This document shows, piece by piece, positions 36,761 to 45,686 of a DNA stretch of 64,000 bases. Source of the DNA: Serratia nevei (GTDB taxonomy: Bacteria; Pseudomonadota; Gammaproteobacteria; Enterobacterales; Enterobacteriaceae). The translations under genes were made by a program, and so were the position numbers. The stretch covers positions 1,612,001-1,676,000 of the forward strand of contig NZ_CP149940.1 in the NCBI RefSeq assembly GCF_037948395.1, written 5' to 3'. The notes below the pieces were generated by a model. The model had not been told where the DNA came from. It did no database searches and saw only the letters and a list, made by a program, of their open reading frames with translations. How positions within the stretch are numbered: position 1 is the stretch's first letter; each line of letters opens with the position of its first letter.

Positions 36761-37317
36761 TGGGCCTTATTTGATAATAATCAGCACTTCCTTATGAAAA
36801 ATCCACGCTATCAGATTATACTGGTGCCATTGAAGTGGCTTTATTGGGATGATATGCCGTTATGGCATGAAATCGCAGGGTAATGCTGGTCGCGGTGTTT
36901 GGTGTGTGAATATGAGATGTTCCCTCCTGGAAATGCCTTGTTGAAGGTTTGTTGAGAGAGACAAGAGCAGCAGATATGTTAGCCTATCAGGCTTGTGAAG
37001 CGATAAACCCCACCATTTCTCTTGCTTTGCATCAGTAAGGTGTAATGAAGTTTTACGCTAATGGGGGAGCATCAAACCGTTGTGGGGAAGACGCTGTGCT
37101 TGGTCACGGATTTTGTCAATCGTTTACCGCAAAATGATGCTGCTTGGCTCTCTTGTTTTCCTCTGTTTTCGCGTTGCCAACAAACAGGTAGCTTTGAGGA
37201 AGATTAGGCTTCGTTCACGTTTTTCGTTATCACGACAATAAAGCTAATGTGTTATAAGTTACTGTATTTGCGAGGGTTTTGTGAGCAAAAATTCTCGCGT
37301 CTTATGAGGTACGCAGA
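36761..37317. other. ~560-bp gene-free region upstream of rmlC
   Basis: No reading frame with family resemblance is present. The frame at 37247-37573 is a shadow of rmlC in another phase. The region must hold the rmlCD promoter; TTGCTT (~37021) with TAATGA 15 bp later is a possible but weak pair. No JUMPstart element was found on this strand here. Confidence 0.4.
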
Positions 37318-37851
37318 ATGCAGGTTATCGATACTAAAATCGATGGAGTCAAAGTCATTCAACCAACGGTATTCAGTGATACTCGCGGTTTTTTTATGGA
37401 AACGTTCGAGAAGCGTCGCTTTCAAGACATGTTGGATATTGACTTGGACTTCGTCCAAGACAATTATTCGCGCTCTTCTCGGGGGGTTTTGCGTGGACTG
37501 CACTATCAGGATATCAAGCCGCAGGGTAAGTTGGTTCGCGTGGTGCGAGGTGAAGTCTATGATGTTGCAGTAGATATTCGCCCAGACTCACCCACGTTTG
37601 GCAAGTGGGAAGGCATTGTGCTATCGGAAGAGAACAAGACCCAGCTTTGGATCCCTCCTGGTTTGGCCCACGGCTTTGTCGTGCTCTCTGAGAGCGCGGA
37701 TTTTGAATATAAGTGTACTGATTACTATTCTCCAGAGCATGAAAGATGTTTGATGTGGAATGACCCCGATGTCGGTGTGGTGTGGCCTGTTAGTCACCCT
37801 GTTTTGTCGGAAAAGGACAAGAACGGTAAATTTCTCAGAGAACTGATTTGA
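37318..37851 (+). CDS. rmlC: dTDP-4-dehydrorhamnose 3,5-epimerase RmlC
   Basis: The 177-residue cupin-fold enzyme carries out the third step of dTDP-L-rhamnose synthesis. The diagnostic segments are DTRGFFMETF, the active-site VLRGLHYQ (His) and KLVRVVRGEVYDVAVDIR, and IPPGLAHGFVVLSESADFEYKCTDYY with its Tyr. The start has GAGGT upstream. Its stop overlaps the rmlD start by one base (TGATG), so the two are translationally coupled. The dTDP-glucose genes rmlA and rmlB are absent from this window; they could be supplied by the enterobacterial common antigen copies (rffH, rffG) elsewhere. Confidence 0.95.
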   Translation: MQVIDTKIDGVKVIQPTVFSDTRGFFMETFEKRRFQDMLDIDLDFVQDNYSRSSRGVLRGLHYQDIKPQGKLVRVVRGEVYDVAVDIRPDSPTFGKWEGIVLSEENKTQLWIPPGLAHGFVVLSESADFEYKCTDYYSPEHERCLMWNDPDVGVVWPVSHPVLSEKDKNGKFLRELI

Positions 37852-38729
37852 TGAGAATTCTTTTGACCGGAGCTAAAGGGCAGGTCGGACGCTGTTTTAT
37901 CGATCGGGCACCAGCCGATTGGGTTATTATGGCGACCGATCGCAACATGCTGGACATTACCAACCCAGAGCAGGTCAGGGCCGTCGTCGAGGCGTTTCAA
38001 CCGACGGCGATCATAAACGCTGCAGCCTATACCGCCGTTGATAAAGCGGAACAAGATTGCGAGGCTGCGTTGTTAGCCAACGTTGTAGGCCCAGCCAATT
38101 TGGCCTTGGTTGCAAAGGCAATGGAGTGCCGACTGCTTCATATTTCTACAGATTATGTTTTTGATGGCTTGGGCAAGCTTCCCTACAATGAGTTGGCTGG
38201 AACCCGCCCACTGTGCATTTACGGGAAAACCAAGCGTGATGGCGAATTGGCGATCGTTTCAGAAATGCAAGATGCGATAATTCTTCGCACTTCCTGGGTT
38301 TTCAGTGAATATGGCGAAAATTTCGTTAAAACCATGCTGAGGCTTGCTAGGCAACGTGAATCTCTTGATATCGTAGCCGATCAACGCGGTTGCCCGACAT
38401 ATGCGGGGGACATCGCAGACGCGATGATAAAAATGTTGCTTAGTGAGGTTCAGGGAGGGATCTATCACTTCTGCGGGGATGAAGAGGTCTGCTGGAGTGA
38501 GTTTGCGGAGCACATATTTAAAGTTGCCGCGGATGTGGGGGCGATTTCTCGCATGCCAAAAGTCAGTAAAATAACATCAGAACAATATGTGACTTTGGCT
38601 AAGCGTCCTAAATATTCAACTTTGAGTTGCAATAAAATCAATGGGATAGGTATTCCTGCTTCTAACTGGCAGTCAGCCCTGGAATACGTGATTTCTCGAT
38701 TGAGAAAAATGGGTTACTTACAAGAGTAA
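37851..38729 (+). CDS. rmlD: dTDP-4-dehydrorhamnose reductase RmlD
   Basis: The 292-residue reductase performs the last step to dTDP-L-rhamnose. It shows the dinucleotide loop LLTGAKGQVG at residues ~4-13, NAAAYTAVDKAE (a typical RmlD motif), ISTDYVFDGLG and the catalytic YGKTK. RTSWVFSEYGENFVKTML is also characteristic of the family. The ATG at 37851 overlaps the rmlC stop. It faces the minus-strand O-antigen operon and shares a long hairpin with it. L-rhamnose would be used by that operon's transferases. Confidence 0.94.
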   Translation: MRILLTGAKGQVGRCFIDRAPADWVIMATDRNMLDITNPEQVRAVVEAFQPTAIINAAAYTAVDKAEQDCEAALLANVVGPANLALVAKAMECRLLHISTDYVFDGLGKLPYNELAGTRPLCIYGKTKRDGELAIVSEMQDAIILRTSWVFSEYGENFVKTMLRLARQRESLDIVADQRGCPTYAGDIADAMIKMLLSEVQGGIYHFCGDEEVCWSEFAEHIFKVAADVGAISRMPKVSKITSEQYVTLAKRPKYSTLSCNKINGIGIPASNWQSALEYVISRLRKMGYLQE

Positions 38730-38743
38730 TGTCGGCACCGTGA

Positions 38744-38782
38744 GGGTGAGCATGATGTATTTTGTTCTTTTCATGCTCACCC
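38744..38782. terminator. Bidirectional hairpin between rmlD and the O-antigen operon
   Basis: A 12-bp perfect stem GGGTGAGCATGA/TCATGCTCACCC has a T-rich loop and lies between two converging transcripts. An outer GTCGG/CCGAC pair extends it. The T tract lies in the loop and not after the stem, but the position supports a terminator for both strands. Confidence 0.6.
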
Positions 38783-38817
38783 GACAGTAATTGGCGCATA
38801 GCTTTTTCGCTATGGAG

Positions 38818-39657
38818 TTACCAAATTTTCCAGCCGTGAATATTAAAGAAAGTAATCATTGAGCGTGAAAATAGCTTAATATGCGCCCAGCCTTTTCGCG
38901 CCGCATGGCCACCGTAATGCACGACTTTGACATCAGGGACATAGGCTATTCTGGTAATTTTTGCCGTACGGATGCTGAGGTCGAAATCTTCGAAGTAAAG
39001 AAAGAATTTAGGATTGAATCCGGATAATTCTTTCAGTACGCTGTAGCGGAAAAACATAAAACAGCCACTCACGATAGGCGGATCGAAATAAACATCGTGA
39101 GGCGTTAGCGTATCAGCCATCTCATAGCGTCGAAGATAACTTTTGAAAAAACGCTTTCCTTTAACCGAGGCAAAGAAACGCAATAAATATACAAATACAG
39201 AAGGGTATCGCTTACACAAATATTGTGTTTCCCCGCTTCCCCAGGTTGCATACGGCGTAATTAAGCCACATTCAGGGTGAGCATCCATAAAGGAGAATGC
39301 ATTCTCTAATGCATTTTTATCCATCTCTAAATCGGGGTTTAAAATAAGGGTGTATTTTGACTTAATAGCTAGGCTTAAATTATGTGACGCTCCAAAGCCA
39401 GGATTGTCTGGTCGCGATGTGTAATTTCCGGGAATAACGTCAAGGAACTCTTTAATTAGCGCAGTGACTACAGGATCAGTAGTTGGCGAGTTATCAACAA
39501 CCAATAAATAACAGTCGCGTGCTTTAAAAACGTTTGTCTCAACAAGTGCGGCAAGGGTTTTTCTTAAATCTACAAGATTCGGTTTGAAAATTACTAATGA
39601 GATTGTAAGAAATTTTTCATCTTCAATAGCCGGTAAAGACATGAGAGAATCGTCCAC
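38818..39657 (-). CDS. Glycosyltransferase family 2, rhamnosyltransferase-like
   Basis: The 279-residue GT-A enzyme begins LTISLVIFKPNLVDLRKTLAALVETN. It contains the nucleotide-binding VVDNSPT and RPDNPGFGASHNLSLA, the DXD-like LILNPDLEM, and the acceptor/catalytic SGCFMFFRYSVLKELSGFNPKFFLYFEDFDLSIR (D/ED motif). This pattern is that of rhamnosyltransferases such as WbbL/RfbN. L-rhamnose donor genes rmlC and rmlD lie next door. It is the last gene of the minus-strand operon. The GTG at 39657 overlaps the preceding gene by 35 bp; an ATG at 39642 is an alternative start. Confidence 0.85.
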   Translation of the reverse strand: MDDSLMSLPAIEDEKFLTISLVIFKPNLVDLRKTLAALVETNVFKARDCYLLVVDNSPTTDPVVTALIKEFLDVIPGNYTSRPDNPGFGASHNLSLAIKSKYTLILNPDLEMDKNALENAFSFMDAHPECGLITPYATWGSGETQYLCKRYPSVFVYLLRFFASVKGKRFFKSYLRRYEMADTLTPHDVYFDPPIVSGCFMFFRYSVLKELSGFNPKFFLYFEDFDLSIRTAKITRIAYVPDVKVVHYGGHAARKGWAHIKLFSRSMITFFNIHGWKIW

Positions 39658-40708
39658 TCCATCTTGGGATGTCGTTTGGTTTTTTAGGTGAAGGAAAAAC
39701 TAGCGTGTTGTCAGGTATGTTTATGTCTAACGTTGTGTCTGAATTGCAGGTTTCATCCTTATGATGCCATAGCATCTCGCCAAATGGCGTAGACAGAATG
39801 ATTTTTCCTGCCAGTCTGTATTCGTAGAACTTAACTGGGTCGACATATTTGGTTATGTCATTCTGCAAAAAAGGAATAATCACATAGTCAAACGTTGATA
39901 TCTTTTCCATAACCCGTGGGTGTGGAATGGCCGGTTCCAGAATGATATTTTTAGGTAAGTTTTCCGGTGTTTTGGTCTTTCTTGGTCCCACCAGATTTAT
40001 GATTTTTTCCGGGTTTTTGGTTGCCAACTCGATAACCCAGTTCCAGTCAAACCAGCTCGCGATTGTACCAATATACCCAAACGTGACTTGCTTATTAGAC
40101 GGTTCGGGAAGATTTATTTTCTGAATGTCATCCGAACATGCATTCAGCACCAACACAGTTTTGTGGGGTGCGATAGACGAAAACTTCTCGATTAAGGCAT
40201 GGCTTGAGCAGAATATACGGTCAACCTGCAGGGCGATTTTTTTTTCAAGATTAGCCGTGTTCTTCTTTGATATACCGGAATAAAACGAGGGGAAATCGTC
40301 CATGGCGTCATACCACACTTGTCGCCATTTAAATTGCTTGATAAGCATGTTGGCCAACAGGCAGGGTTTACCGATTACCAAGATGGTGTCTTCGGATATA
40401 AAATTCTTTATATCGTCAATGATTTTCTTTATTTTTCCATGGTTGAGCAGCTTAAACAACGCAGGTATTGGCTCCACGGGAGCTACAAAACCCAATCGAG
40501 TCAGTTGCAGACCGCCTATCAAATTCAACCCGGCCGGTTCAGGGGCATGGCGGCCGGGGGTCAGATCGGCGAGGGTGGGAAAACGACTAGGATAAGGCTC
40601 AATCCACAAAAGTTCCTGGGTGGCATGAGTCAGCGCATATTTGGCGAAAAAATGAGGTCGCTGACTTATGCTCAACCAGGGAACAGCTGAAAGATAGACG
40701 ATTTTCAT
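39623..40708 (-). CDS. Predicted GT-B glycosyltransferase of the O-antigen operon
   Basis: The 361-residue cytosolic protein resembles TuaH-like glycosyltransferases. Its N-terminal KIVYLSAVPWLSISQRPHFFAKYAL has the 'q.RphhlA..La' style start. Other segments are VWYDAMDDFPSFY, FGYIGTIASWFDWNWVIELA and IPFLQNDITKYVDPVKFYEYRLAGKIILST, the donor-site K..EY...G..v.s. The C-terminal half of the 922-residue protein upstream has the same signature, so the two may be related. The start ATG overlaps the wecB stop (TAATG); an in-frame ATG at 40714 is also possible. There is no ribosome site, so coupling to wecB is likely. The sugar is unknown. Confidence 0.8.
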   Translation of the reverse strand: MKIVYLSAVPWLSISQRPHFFAKYALTHATQELLWIEPYPSRFPTLADLTPGRHAPEPAGLNLIGGLQLTRLGFVAPVEPIPALFKLLNHGKIKKIIDDIKNFISEDTILVIGKPCLLANMLIKQFKWRQVWYDAMDDFPSFYSGISKKNTANLEKKIALQVDRIFCSSHALIEKFSSIAPHKTVLVLNACSDDIQKINLPEPSNKQVTFGYIGTIASWFDWNWVIELATKNPEKIINLVGPRKTKTPENLPKNIILEPAIPHPRVMEKISTFDYVIIPFLQNDITKYVDPVKFYEYRLAGKIILSTPFGEMLWHHKDETCNSDTTLDINIPDNTLVFPSPKKPNDIPRWSGRFSHVFTGY

Positions 40709-41817
40709 TAGCATTGTTCAGTAAAGAAATTGCGGACGATACGGACGATACGCTGGCTGGACTCACCATCACCGTAAGGAGAGCTTCCTTTTGCCATTTC
40801 TTGATAGGCCTGAGGGCTATCAAGCAGCAAAGACGCTTCTCTTACGATGTCCGCTTGTTCCGTTCCGATTAATTTCACCACGCCTTCCGAGACGGCTTCT
40901 GGGCGCTCGGTATCGCGACGTAAGACCAAGACGGGTTTACCCAAGGCCGGAGCTTCTTCTTGCACGCCGCCAGAGTCGGAAAGAATCAGGTAGGCATTCT
41001 TCATGGCGGCAACGAAAGGGCCATAGTCAAATGGGCTGACCAGCTTAATTCTTTCGTGGTCTTTTAACAGACGATCCGTGACTTCGCGCACGTTTGGGTT
41101 GGGGTGGACGGGGAAAAGAATATAGATATCACTATATTTTTCAATAAGTTCAATAACCGCGTTGCAGATATTGACAATAGGTTGGCCGAAGTTCTCTCTG
41201 CGATGAGAAGTGATAAGAAGCACCCGGGCGTCTTGGGGAATATCGACGCCGATATCAAACGTCTTTTGTGCGGTCGTCAGCAAGGCATCAATCACGGTGT
41301 TTCCCGTAACGTGAATATGCTCTTCAGGAATGCCTTCGCGCAAGAGGTTGCTTTTAGATACTTCAGTCGGAGCAAAATGCAAGCGTGCTAAATGTCCGGC
41401 AAGAATACGGTTTGCTTCTTCAGGAAAAGGTGAATAGAGGTCGTGTGTACGCAGACCCGCCTCAAGATGAGCGAAAGGCACTTTCTTGTAGAAACAGGCC
41501 AGTGACGTCACGAAGACGGTCGTCGTATCGCCTTGTGCGATAACCAAATCCGGTGCTGCCTCTTCGAGAGTTCGGTCGATGCTGGTCATCAGGCGCGCGG
41601 TCAACTCTGGCAATGTTTGCCCAGGTGTCATGACATTAAGATCATAATCGGCTTCAATTTCGAAAAGTTGGAAAGCCTGATCCAACAGGTCTCGGTGTTG
41701 GGCCGTCGCCAATACGCAAACGTCGAATTCACCGGAGGCCTGAAGTGCCTTGATCACCGGAGCCATTTTTATCGCTTCCGGACGAGTACCCACAACGCAC
41801 ATAATTTTTTTTAGCAT
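40708..41817 (-). CDS. wecB: UDP-N-acetylglucosamine 2-epimerase (non-hydrolysing)
   Basis: The 369-residue enzyme converts UDP-GlcNAc to UDP-ManNAc. Characteristic are CVVGTRPEAIKMAPVI at the N terminus, QGDTTTVFVTSLACFY, FAHLEAGLRTHDLYSPFPEE, ITSHRRENFGQP, and SDSGGVQEEAPALGKPVLVLR near residue 285. A GAGGAA ribosome site precedes the ATG. The usual partner wecC (UDP-ManNAc dehydrogenase) is absent, so ManNAc itself is a likely residue of the O antigen. This is probably a second, locus-dedicated copy beside the enterobacterial common antigen gene. The symbol follows the family. Confidence 0.93.
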   Translation of the reverse strand: MLKKIMCVVGTRPEAIKMAPVIKALQASGEFDVCVLATAQHRDLLDQAFQLFEIEADYDLNVMTPGQTLPELTARLMTSIDRTLEEAAPDLVIAQGDTTTVFVTSLACFYKKVPFAHLEAGLRTHDLYSPFPEEANRILAGHLARLHFAPTEVSKSNLLREGIPEEHIHVTGNTVIDALLTTAQKTFDIGVDIPQDARVLLITSHRRENFGQPIVNICNAVIELIEKYSDIYILFPVHPNPNVREVTDRLLKDHERIKLVSPFDYGPFVAAMKNAYLILSDSGGVQEEAPALGKPVLVLRRDTERPEAVSEGVVKLIGTEQADIVREASLLLDSPQAYQEMAKGSSPYGDGESSQRIVRIVRNFFTEQC

Positions 41818-41839
41818 AACTTCCTCAAAATATTAAAAT

Positions 41840-41869
41840 CCCCATTCTGAAAATAAAATCAGCATGGGG
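41840..41869 (-). terminator. Hairpin between the GT4 gene and wecB
   Basis: On the minus strand CCCCAT pairs with ATGGGG, with inner CTGA/TCAG, and is followed by ATTTTAATATTTT. It fits a weak internal terminator in an operon headed by an ops element. Confidence 0.4.
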
Positions 41870-41878
41870 TGATCGGAA

Positions 41879-42928
41879 TCAGTGTCTGCGAAGCAATTCG
41901 TCCCAATCGCTCATAAAGGCATGAGCTGAAAACTTATCTTTAAGTTCGGATAGTGATGTTTTGGACTGTGCATAGTTATCAGAAATAAACTCTATTTTTT
42001 CTGACAATTGACGAGCGCCATGCAGCGGATAGGTGAAGTCTTTCTCTCGCGGCGCCACTAAATAGCAGTGTGCTTCGATATCGGATAAGACTACAGGTAT
42101 ATCGGAACAAATGGCTTCTGAAGCGGATAGCCCAAAAGATTCCCCTGTTGAAGGTGAAATAAATATGCCATTTGCCTGAGAGACCGCGATGAGAAGCTTA
42201 TCAACTTTTAAAAATGGCACTGGCGGTAAGACGACGGAATCGCCAATCAGGCCTCGGCTCGCTAACTCGGCATTGATGTCGATCTCAGAAGATTGCGGAC
42301 CGCACAGAAGAAGCATATATTCTTCAGGATTACGTGCCTTCAGAGAAACAAATGCATCTAATAGTTCTAGTGGATTTTTTAACTTATCCATACGTCCCAA
42401 AAAGAGGATAGGCCTTCTCGACCAGCGTGGTAACGTTGGAATACTATCCGCCTCATGAGATATATGATCCCACGGAACAAAATTCCGCAGCAGTAGTAGC
42501 TGGCAGGGCGCTTTCTTCAATTCAGGTTCAAGTTGTTCCATGAATAAATTTGAAGGACATAGTATCGCCAAACAACTTTCCGGGATGTTGTTCAGATAGG
42601 CTCTATTATCCTTATAAGGCGTATGGCACTCTGCAAAGTATTTAAGCTGCTTTGCATGGCAAAACTCAAGCGCTGCAGGGAAATCGATACAGAATATATA
42701 GTGGTAACTCTGCTCTTGCAGATAATTCAGATTGACTATTTTTACATTGACGTTTTTACAATCAGAGAGAGCGGAGGTAATAGCTTTAGCTGCACCTGAG
42801 TCGTGAGTAAAGAGGACGTCAATCTGATAAACTCCTGTATCATTGAGCAGCTTTGCTCGGGTCAACATGACCTTTTCAACACCACCGTGCGTAGCCCAAG
42901 GATAGATGAATGCTATTTTACGAAGCAT
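41879..42928 (-). CDS. Glycosyltransferase family 4
   Basis: The protein has 349 residues from the ATG at 42928, which has GGGGAG about six bases upstream; a longer frame from 42946 is unlikely. The sequence is a GT-B enzyme: KIAFIYPWATHGGVEKVML (the 'GG.e.v' N-terminal loop), PILFLGRMDKLKNPLELLDAF, LCGPQSSE, and the donor-binding FISPSTGESFGLSASEAICSDIPVVLSD with the E-x7-E motif. It overlaps the preceding gene by 11 bp, so it is translated in the same operon. Specificity cannot be told; candidates are rhamnose and ManNAc, made by the neighbouring genes. Confidence 0.87.
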   Translation of the reverse strand: MLRKIAFIYPWATHGGVEKVMLTRAKLLNDTGVYQIDVLFTHDSGAAKAITSALSDCKNVNVKIVNLNYLQEQSYHYIFCIDFPAALEFCHAKQLKYFAECHTPYKDNRAYLNNIPESCLAILCPSNLFMEQLEPELKKAPCQLLLLRNFVPWDHISHEADSIPTLPRWSRRPILFLGRMDKLKNPLELLDAFVSLKARNPEEYMLLLCGPQSSEIDINAELASRGLIGDSVVLPPVPFLKVDKLLIAVSQANGIFISPSTGESFGLSASEAICSDIPVVLSDIEAHCYLVAPREKDFTYPLHGARQLSEKIEFISDNYAQSKTSLSELKDKFSAHAFMSDWDELLRRH

Positions 42929-45686
42929 AAAGCTCCCCAATTCCATTTTTATTCAAAATATCAGATTCCATTTTTTTGAATCTGGCTGCCCAGGTTGTTT
43001 CTTGCAAGAATGTTTCAAGTTCGGAAGAAAGTCGCTCGCAACTTAGTGTTTTCTTGAACATCTCAATGATATCACTGCCATCGGAAAAATAAGTCATTGG
43101 GTAGCGTTTGATATGTTCGATGCCTGTTACCAACGTAGGCAGACCAAAATAAAGGTATTCATATATTTTTATAGGGTCTACCGCCTGGGCAAGCTCACCG
43201 CTTTTGAATGGGATCAACCCGATCGACCATTCTTTAACATATTGATGGAGATCTTTCGGCATCACTTTACCAATCAGCACGATGTTGGCAAATTTTTTCA
43301 CTCTTTCGATAACCCACTCAGGCTCACCATAACCAATAATTTCAAAATGATGCTGAGGGTAATGTTCGGCCAGTTTAAAGATGATCTCCCAGTCAAACCA
43401 AGAATCCGTAAGATGGCCGAAGTAGCCCACTTTATTGGAGGTACTTTGTGCAATATTGCGTGTATCGCCCAATACATTTTCTGAGTAGCCGTTGCCGATC
43501 ACCTCAATATCGCTTCGAAGTGTGGCGAATTTATCGCGCAATGATGGAGCAACACCGCATACATAATCACTTTGCAAAACGATAGTTTCTTCCGCTTCTC
43601 GCAGATACCAAGGTGCTTGGCCAACTTGATTGAAGCACTCCCACTCATCCATGATGTCGTAAGCAATGTGGCAGCCTTGCATTCTGAAATCGTAGATGGC
43701 TGGTATAAATACCTGCGCCGGCAGAGTAATGATGAATAGCGCTGTTTTGCCATTTAAATTACATTGTTTGGTTTGATTGACGAATTCATACAAAGGCACT
43801 TGGTAAACGTTTTTCCACACCTGTGAGCAACCTTTTGATAAAGACTCCTGTGGTGTCCATTGCCAGGCGATAAAAATAACTTTATACCCTTTTTCAGCAA
43901 AATATTTTGCCGCATTAATCGGACGTTGGTTAACTAATTCGTCAAATTCAAAACTACAAGGAATAAAGACGACTTTTTCCGCTTTGTTCAGCTCGAGGAG
44001 CCATGCAGGCAAGTTTTCTGGGGCTGTAATTTCGGTTGCAGCAGCATCGCAGCGGTACTGAAAATACTTTTGCACGTAGCGATGGCGTTGTGAGTGTAGT
44101 TTTACTCTCAGAGGCTCGGGAAGTTTCCAGTAAAGAGTTTTAGCTAACTCATAACGTTTTTCAGGCCTGGTGGCAGCCTGGCCGGCGAGCTGTAACCAAT
44201 ATCTGATCTTTTGCATCGAGCTTGCTCCCACGGCTTGTGCCTGGGTTTGCGTATGCTGGTTTTGCTGTTCCGCCATAGAGGTCAAGAGTTGAACCAGAGA
44301 TTTAACGTCTTGTTGCAACGATTGATTTTGCTTCTCTATTGCACTTAATTTTGCCATCACAGACTGCTCGGCATTAGGGGGAATGTCTGTACTACTCTGA
44401 AGAGCACCCATTTCCTTATCGAGTTTATTTTTCATTCCGACGTTCTCGGTTAAAATTTCATCGTGCGCAGTTGTAATAGCGCGGCTTTCTAATAAACGAT
44501 TTGCTACCGTTTTAAAAATGGTAGTAATAAATTCGTTAGTGTATAAATAGTTTTCGTCGTTCTGCGATGTAGATGCTTCTGCTAATTTTTGATAAAGACT
44601 TAATGAATCGCTGTTGTCATATCTTTCTTTATCAGGAGTCGGCAAGCTTTCGAAAATCTGACTCCATCGACCTTTACTTTGGTGGTGGTTGAGCAAAGAT
44701 GGAGAAATAGGGCGGGCGCTGGAAAACTCGGCAATGAGTTGCTCTTCGTCGACATTGCTCAGGTTCCTGCCTGAAAAATTGCAATAGGCGGCTTGCTTGA
44801 AGAGTTCATCATCAAGTATTCCTTTGATGCCGTCATATCCTACGAGGCAGATAGGGATATGACTAAACCCCGCCTCAAGTACGCCACGTCCCATACCTGC
44901 AAAGCCGGCATAGTTTTTCATCACGGCGGGAATGTTGCTAACGGTACCTTTAAAATTAACCCAGTCGCTGTAATCGTTATCGCTGACATAAGTTCTGATT
45001 AGGTGTTCATGATCACCGGCCCCATAAATATCCAAGCCATCTATTGATTCGCAGCGACTAGCGAAGTCGATGAAGCTTATAATACCATCGGATTTGTCGC
45101 TGTCTAATCTACTCGCGATCAACCAGTTTTTATTCTCAGCGCTCTCTATCTTTGCGTTTTGGACTTGGTTATCATTGATTAGATTAGGAATGATCATGAC
45201 CGAAGGATGGTCGATAATTTCCGCCAGTTGGTCCGCTGTTTCTTGAGACACGCAAAATATTGTTTGCAACGTCTTTAAAAAATAAATGGCCAGCGCTTGG
45301 TTATAAATGTTCTTGGTGAAATGTTGCAGGGACAACGGCCCATGCAGCGTCAACAGTGAAGGAACTTTCTCACAATCTGCAGCAATCACTGCGGGGAAAA
45401 TACAGTCAAAGGGGTGAACATGAACGAGATCAATATTCTTCTCTTTAATTACTCGACGTATCGAATCGATCGCCTGGCTGAGCTGACCGATAGAGCCTAT
45501 ATTCAAATCGGCATTTTCGTGGTATGAGCTCAGCTCTTCGGGCAACAGTGTCGAGTCTGCGACAGCGGCGGACATAAGGTGTACCTGATAACCTTGGGCA
45601 ACCAGATCCTTTACCTGGGTGTCGATATAGGTCTCCAACCCGCCGATAGAGTAATACTGAGTTATGATAAGTATCGATTTATTCAT
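42918..45686 (-). CDS. Large two-domain glycosyltransferase with central coiled coil
   Basis: The protein has 922 residues from the ATG at 45686, which has AGGAGAAT directly upstream; the longer frame from 45734 is not needed. Residues ~1-370 form one GT-B unit: ILIITQYYSIGGLETYIDTQ, VHVHPFDCIFPAV, WLIASRLDSDKSDGIISF, MGRGVLEAGFSHIPIC. A Gln/Glu/Lys-rich stretch (~430-500, ..LSAIEKQNQSLQQDVKSL..) looks like a coiled coil. Residues ~570-910 form a second, different GT-like unit: VAYDIMDEWE-like CHIAYDIMDEWECF, KVGYFGHLTDSWFDWEIIFKLA, DPIKIYEYLYFGLP. It overlaps the wzt end by 8 bp. Multi-domain polymerising transferases of this design are known in ABC-transporter O-antigen systems, which supports a role as chain polymerase. 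Confidence 0.82.
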   Translation of the reverse strand: MNKSILIITQYYSIGGLETYIDTQVKDLVAQGYQVHLMSAAVADSTLLPEELSSYHENADLNIGSIGQLSQAIDSIRRVIKEKNIDLVHVHPFDCIFPAVIAADCEKVPSLLTLHGPLSLQHFTKNIYNQALAIYFLKTLQTIFCVSQETADQLAEIIDHPSVMIIPNLINDNQVQNAKIESAENKNWLIASRLDSDKSDGIISFIDFASRCESIDGLDIYGAGDHEHLIRTYVSDNDYSDWVNFKGTVSNIPAVMKNYAGFAGMGRGVLEAGFSHIPICLVGYDGIKGILDDELFKQAAYCNFSGRNLSNVDEEQLIAEFSSARPISPSLLNHHQSKGRWSQIFESLPTPDKERYDNSDSLSLYQKLAEASTSQNDENYLYTNEFITTIFKTVANRLLESRAITTAHDEILTENVGMKNKLDKEMGALQSSTDIPPNAEQSVMAKLSAIEKQNQSLQQDVKSLVQLLTSMAEQQNQHTQTQAQAVGASSMQKIRYWLQLAGQAATRPEKRYELAKTLYWKLPEPLRVKLHSQRHRYVQKYFQYRCDAAATEITAPENLPAWLLELNKAEKVVFIPCSFEFDELVNQRPINAAKYFAEKGYKVIFIAWQWTPQESLSKGCSQVWKNVYQVPLYEFVNQTKQCNLNGKTALFIITLPAQVFIPAIYDFRMQGCHIAYDIMDEWECFNQVGQAPWYLREAEETIVLQSDYVCGVAPSLRDKFATLRSDIEVIGNGYSENVLGDTRNIAQSTSNKVGYFGHLTDSWFDWEIIFKLAEHYPQHHFEIIGYGEPEWVIERVKKFANIVLIGKVMPKDLHQYVKEWSIGLIPFKSGELAQAVDPIKIYEYLYFGLPTLVTGIEHIKRYPMTYFSDGSDIIEMFKKTLSCERLSSELETFLQETTWAARFKKMESDILNKNGIGELYAS

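Noticed and set aside
37247..37573. 108-codon plus-strand frame overlapping rmlC
   Set aside because: It is a phase-shifted shadow of rmlC, which is complete and well conserved.
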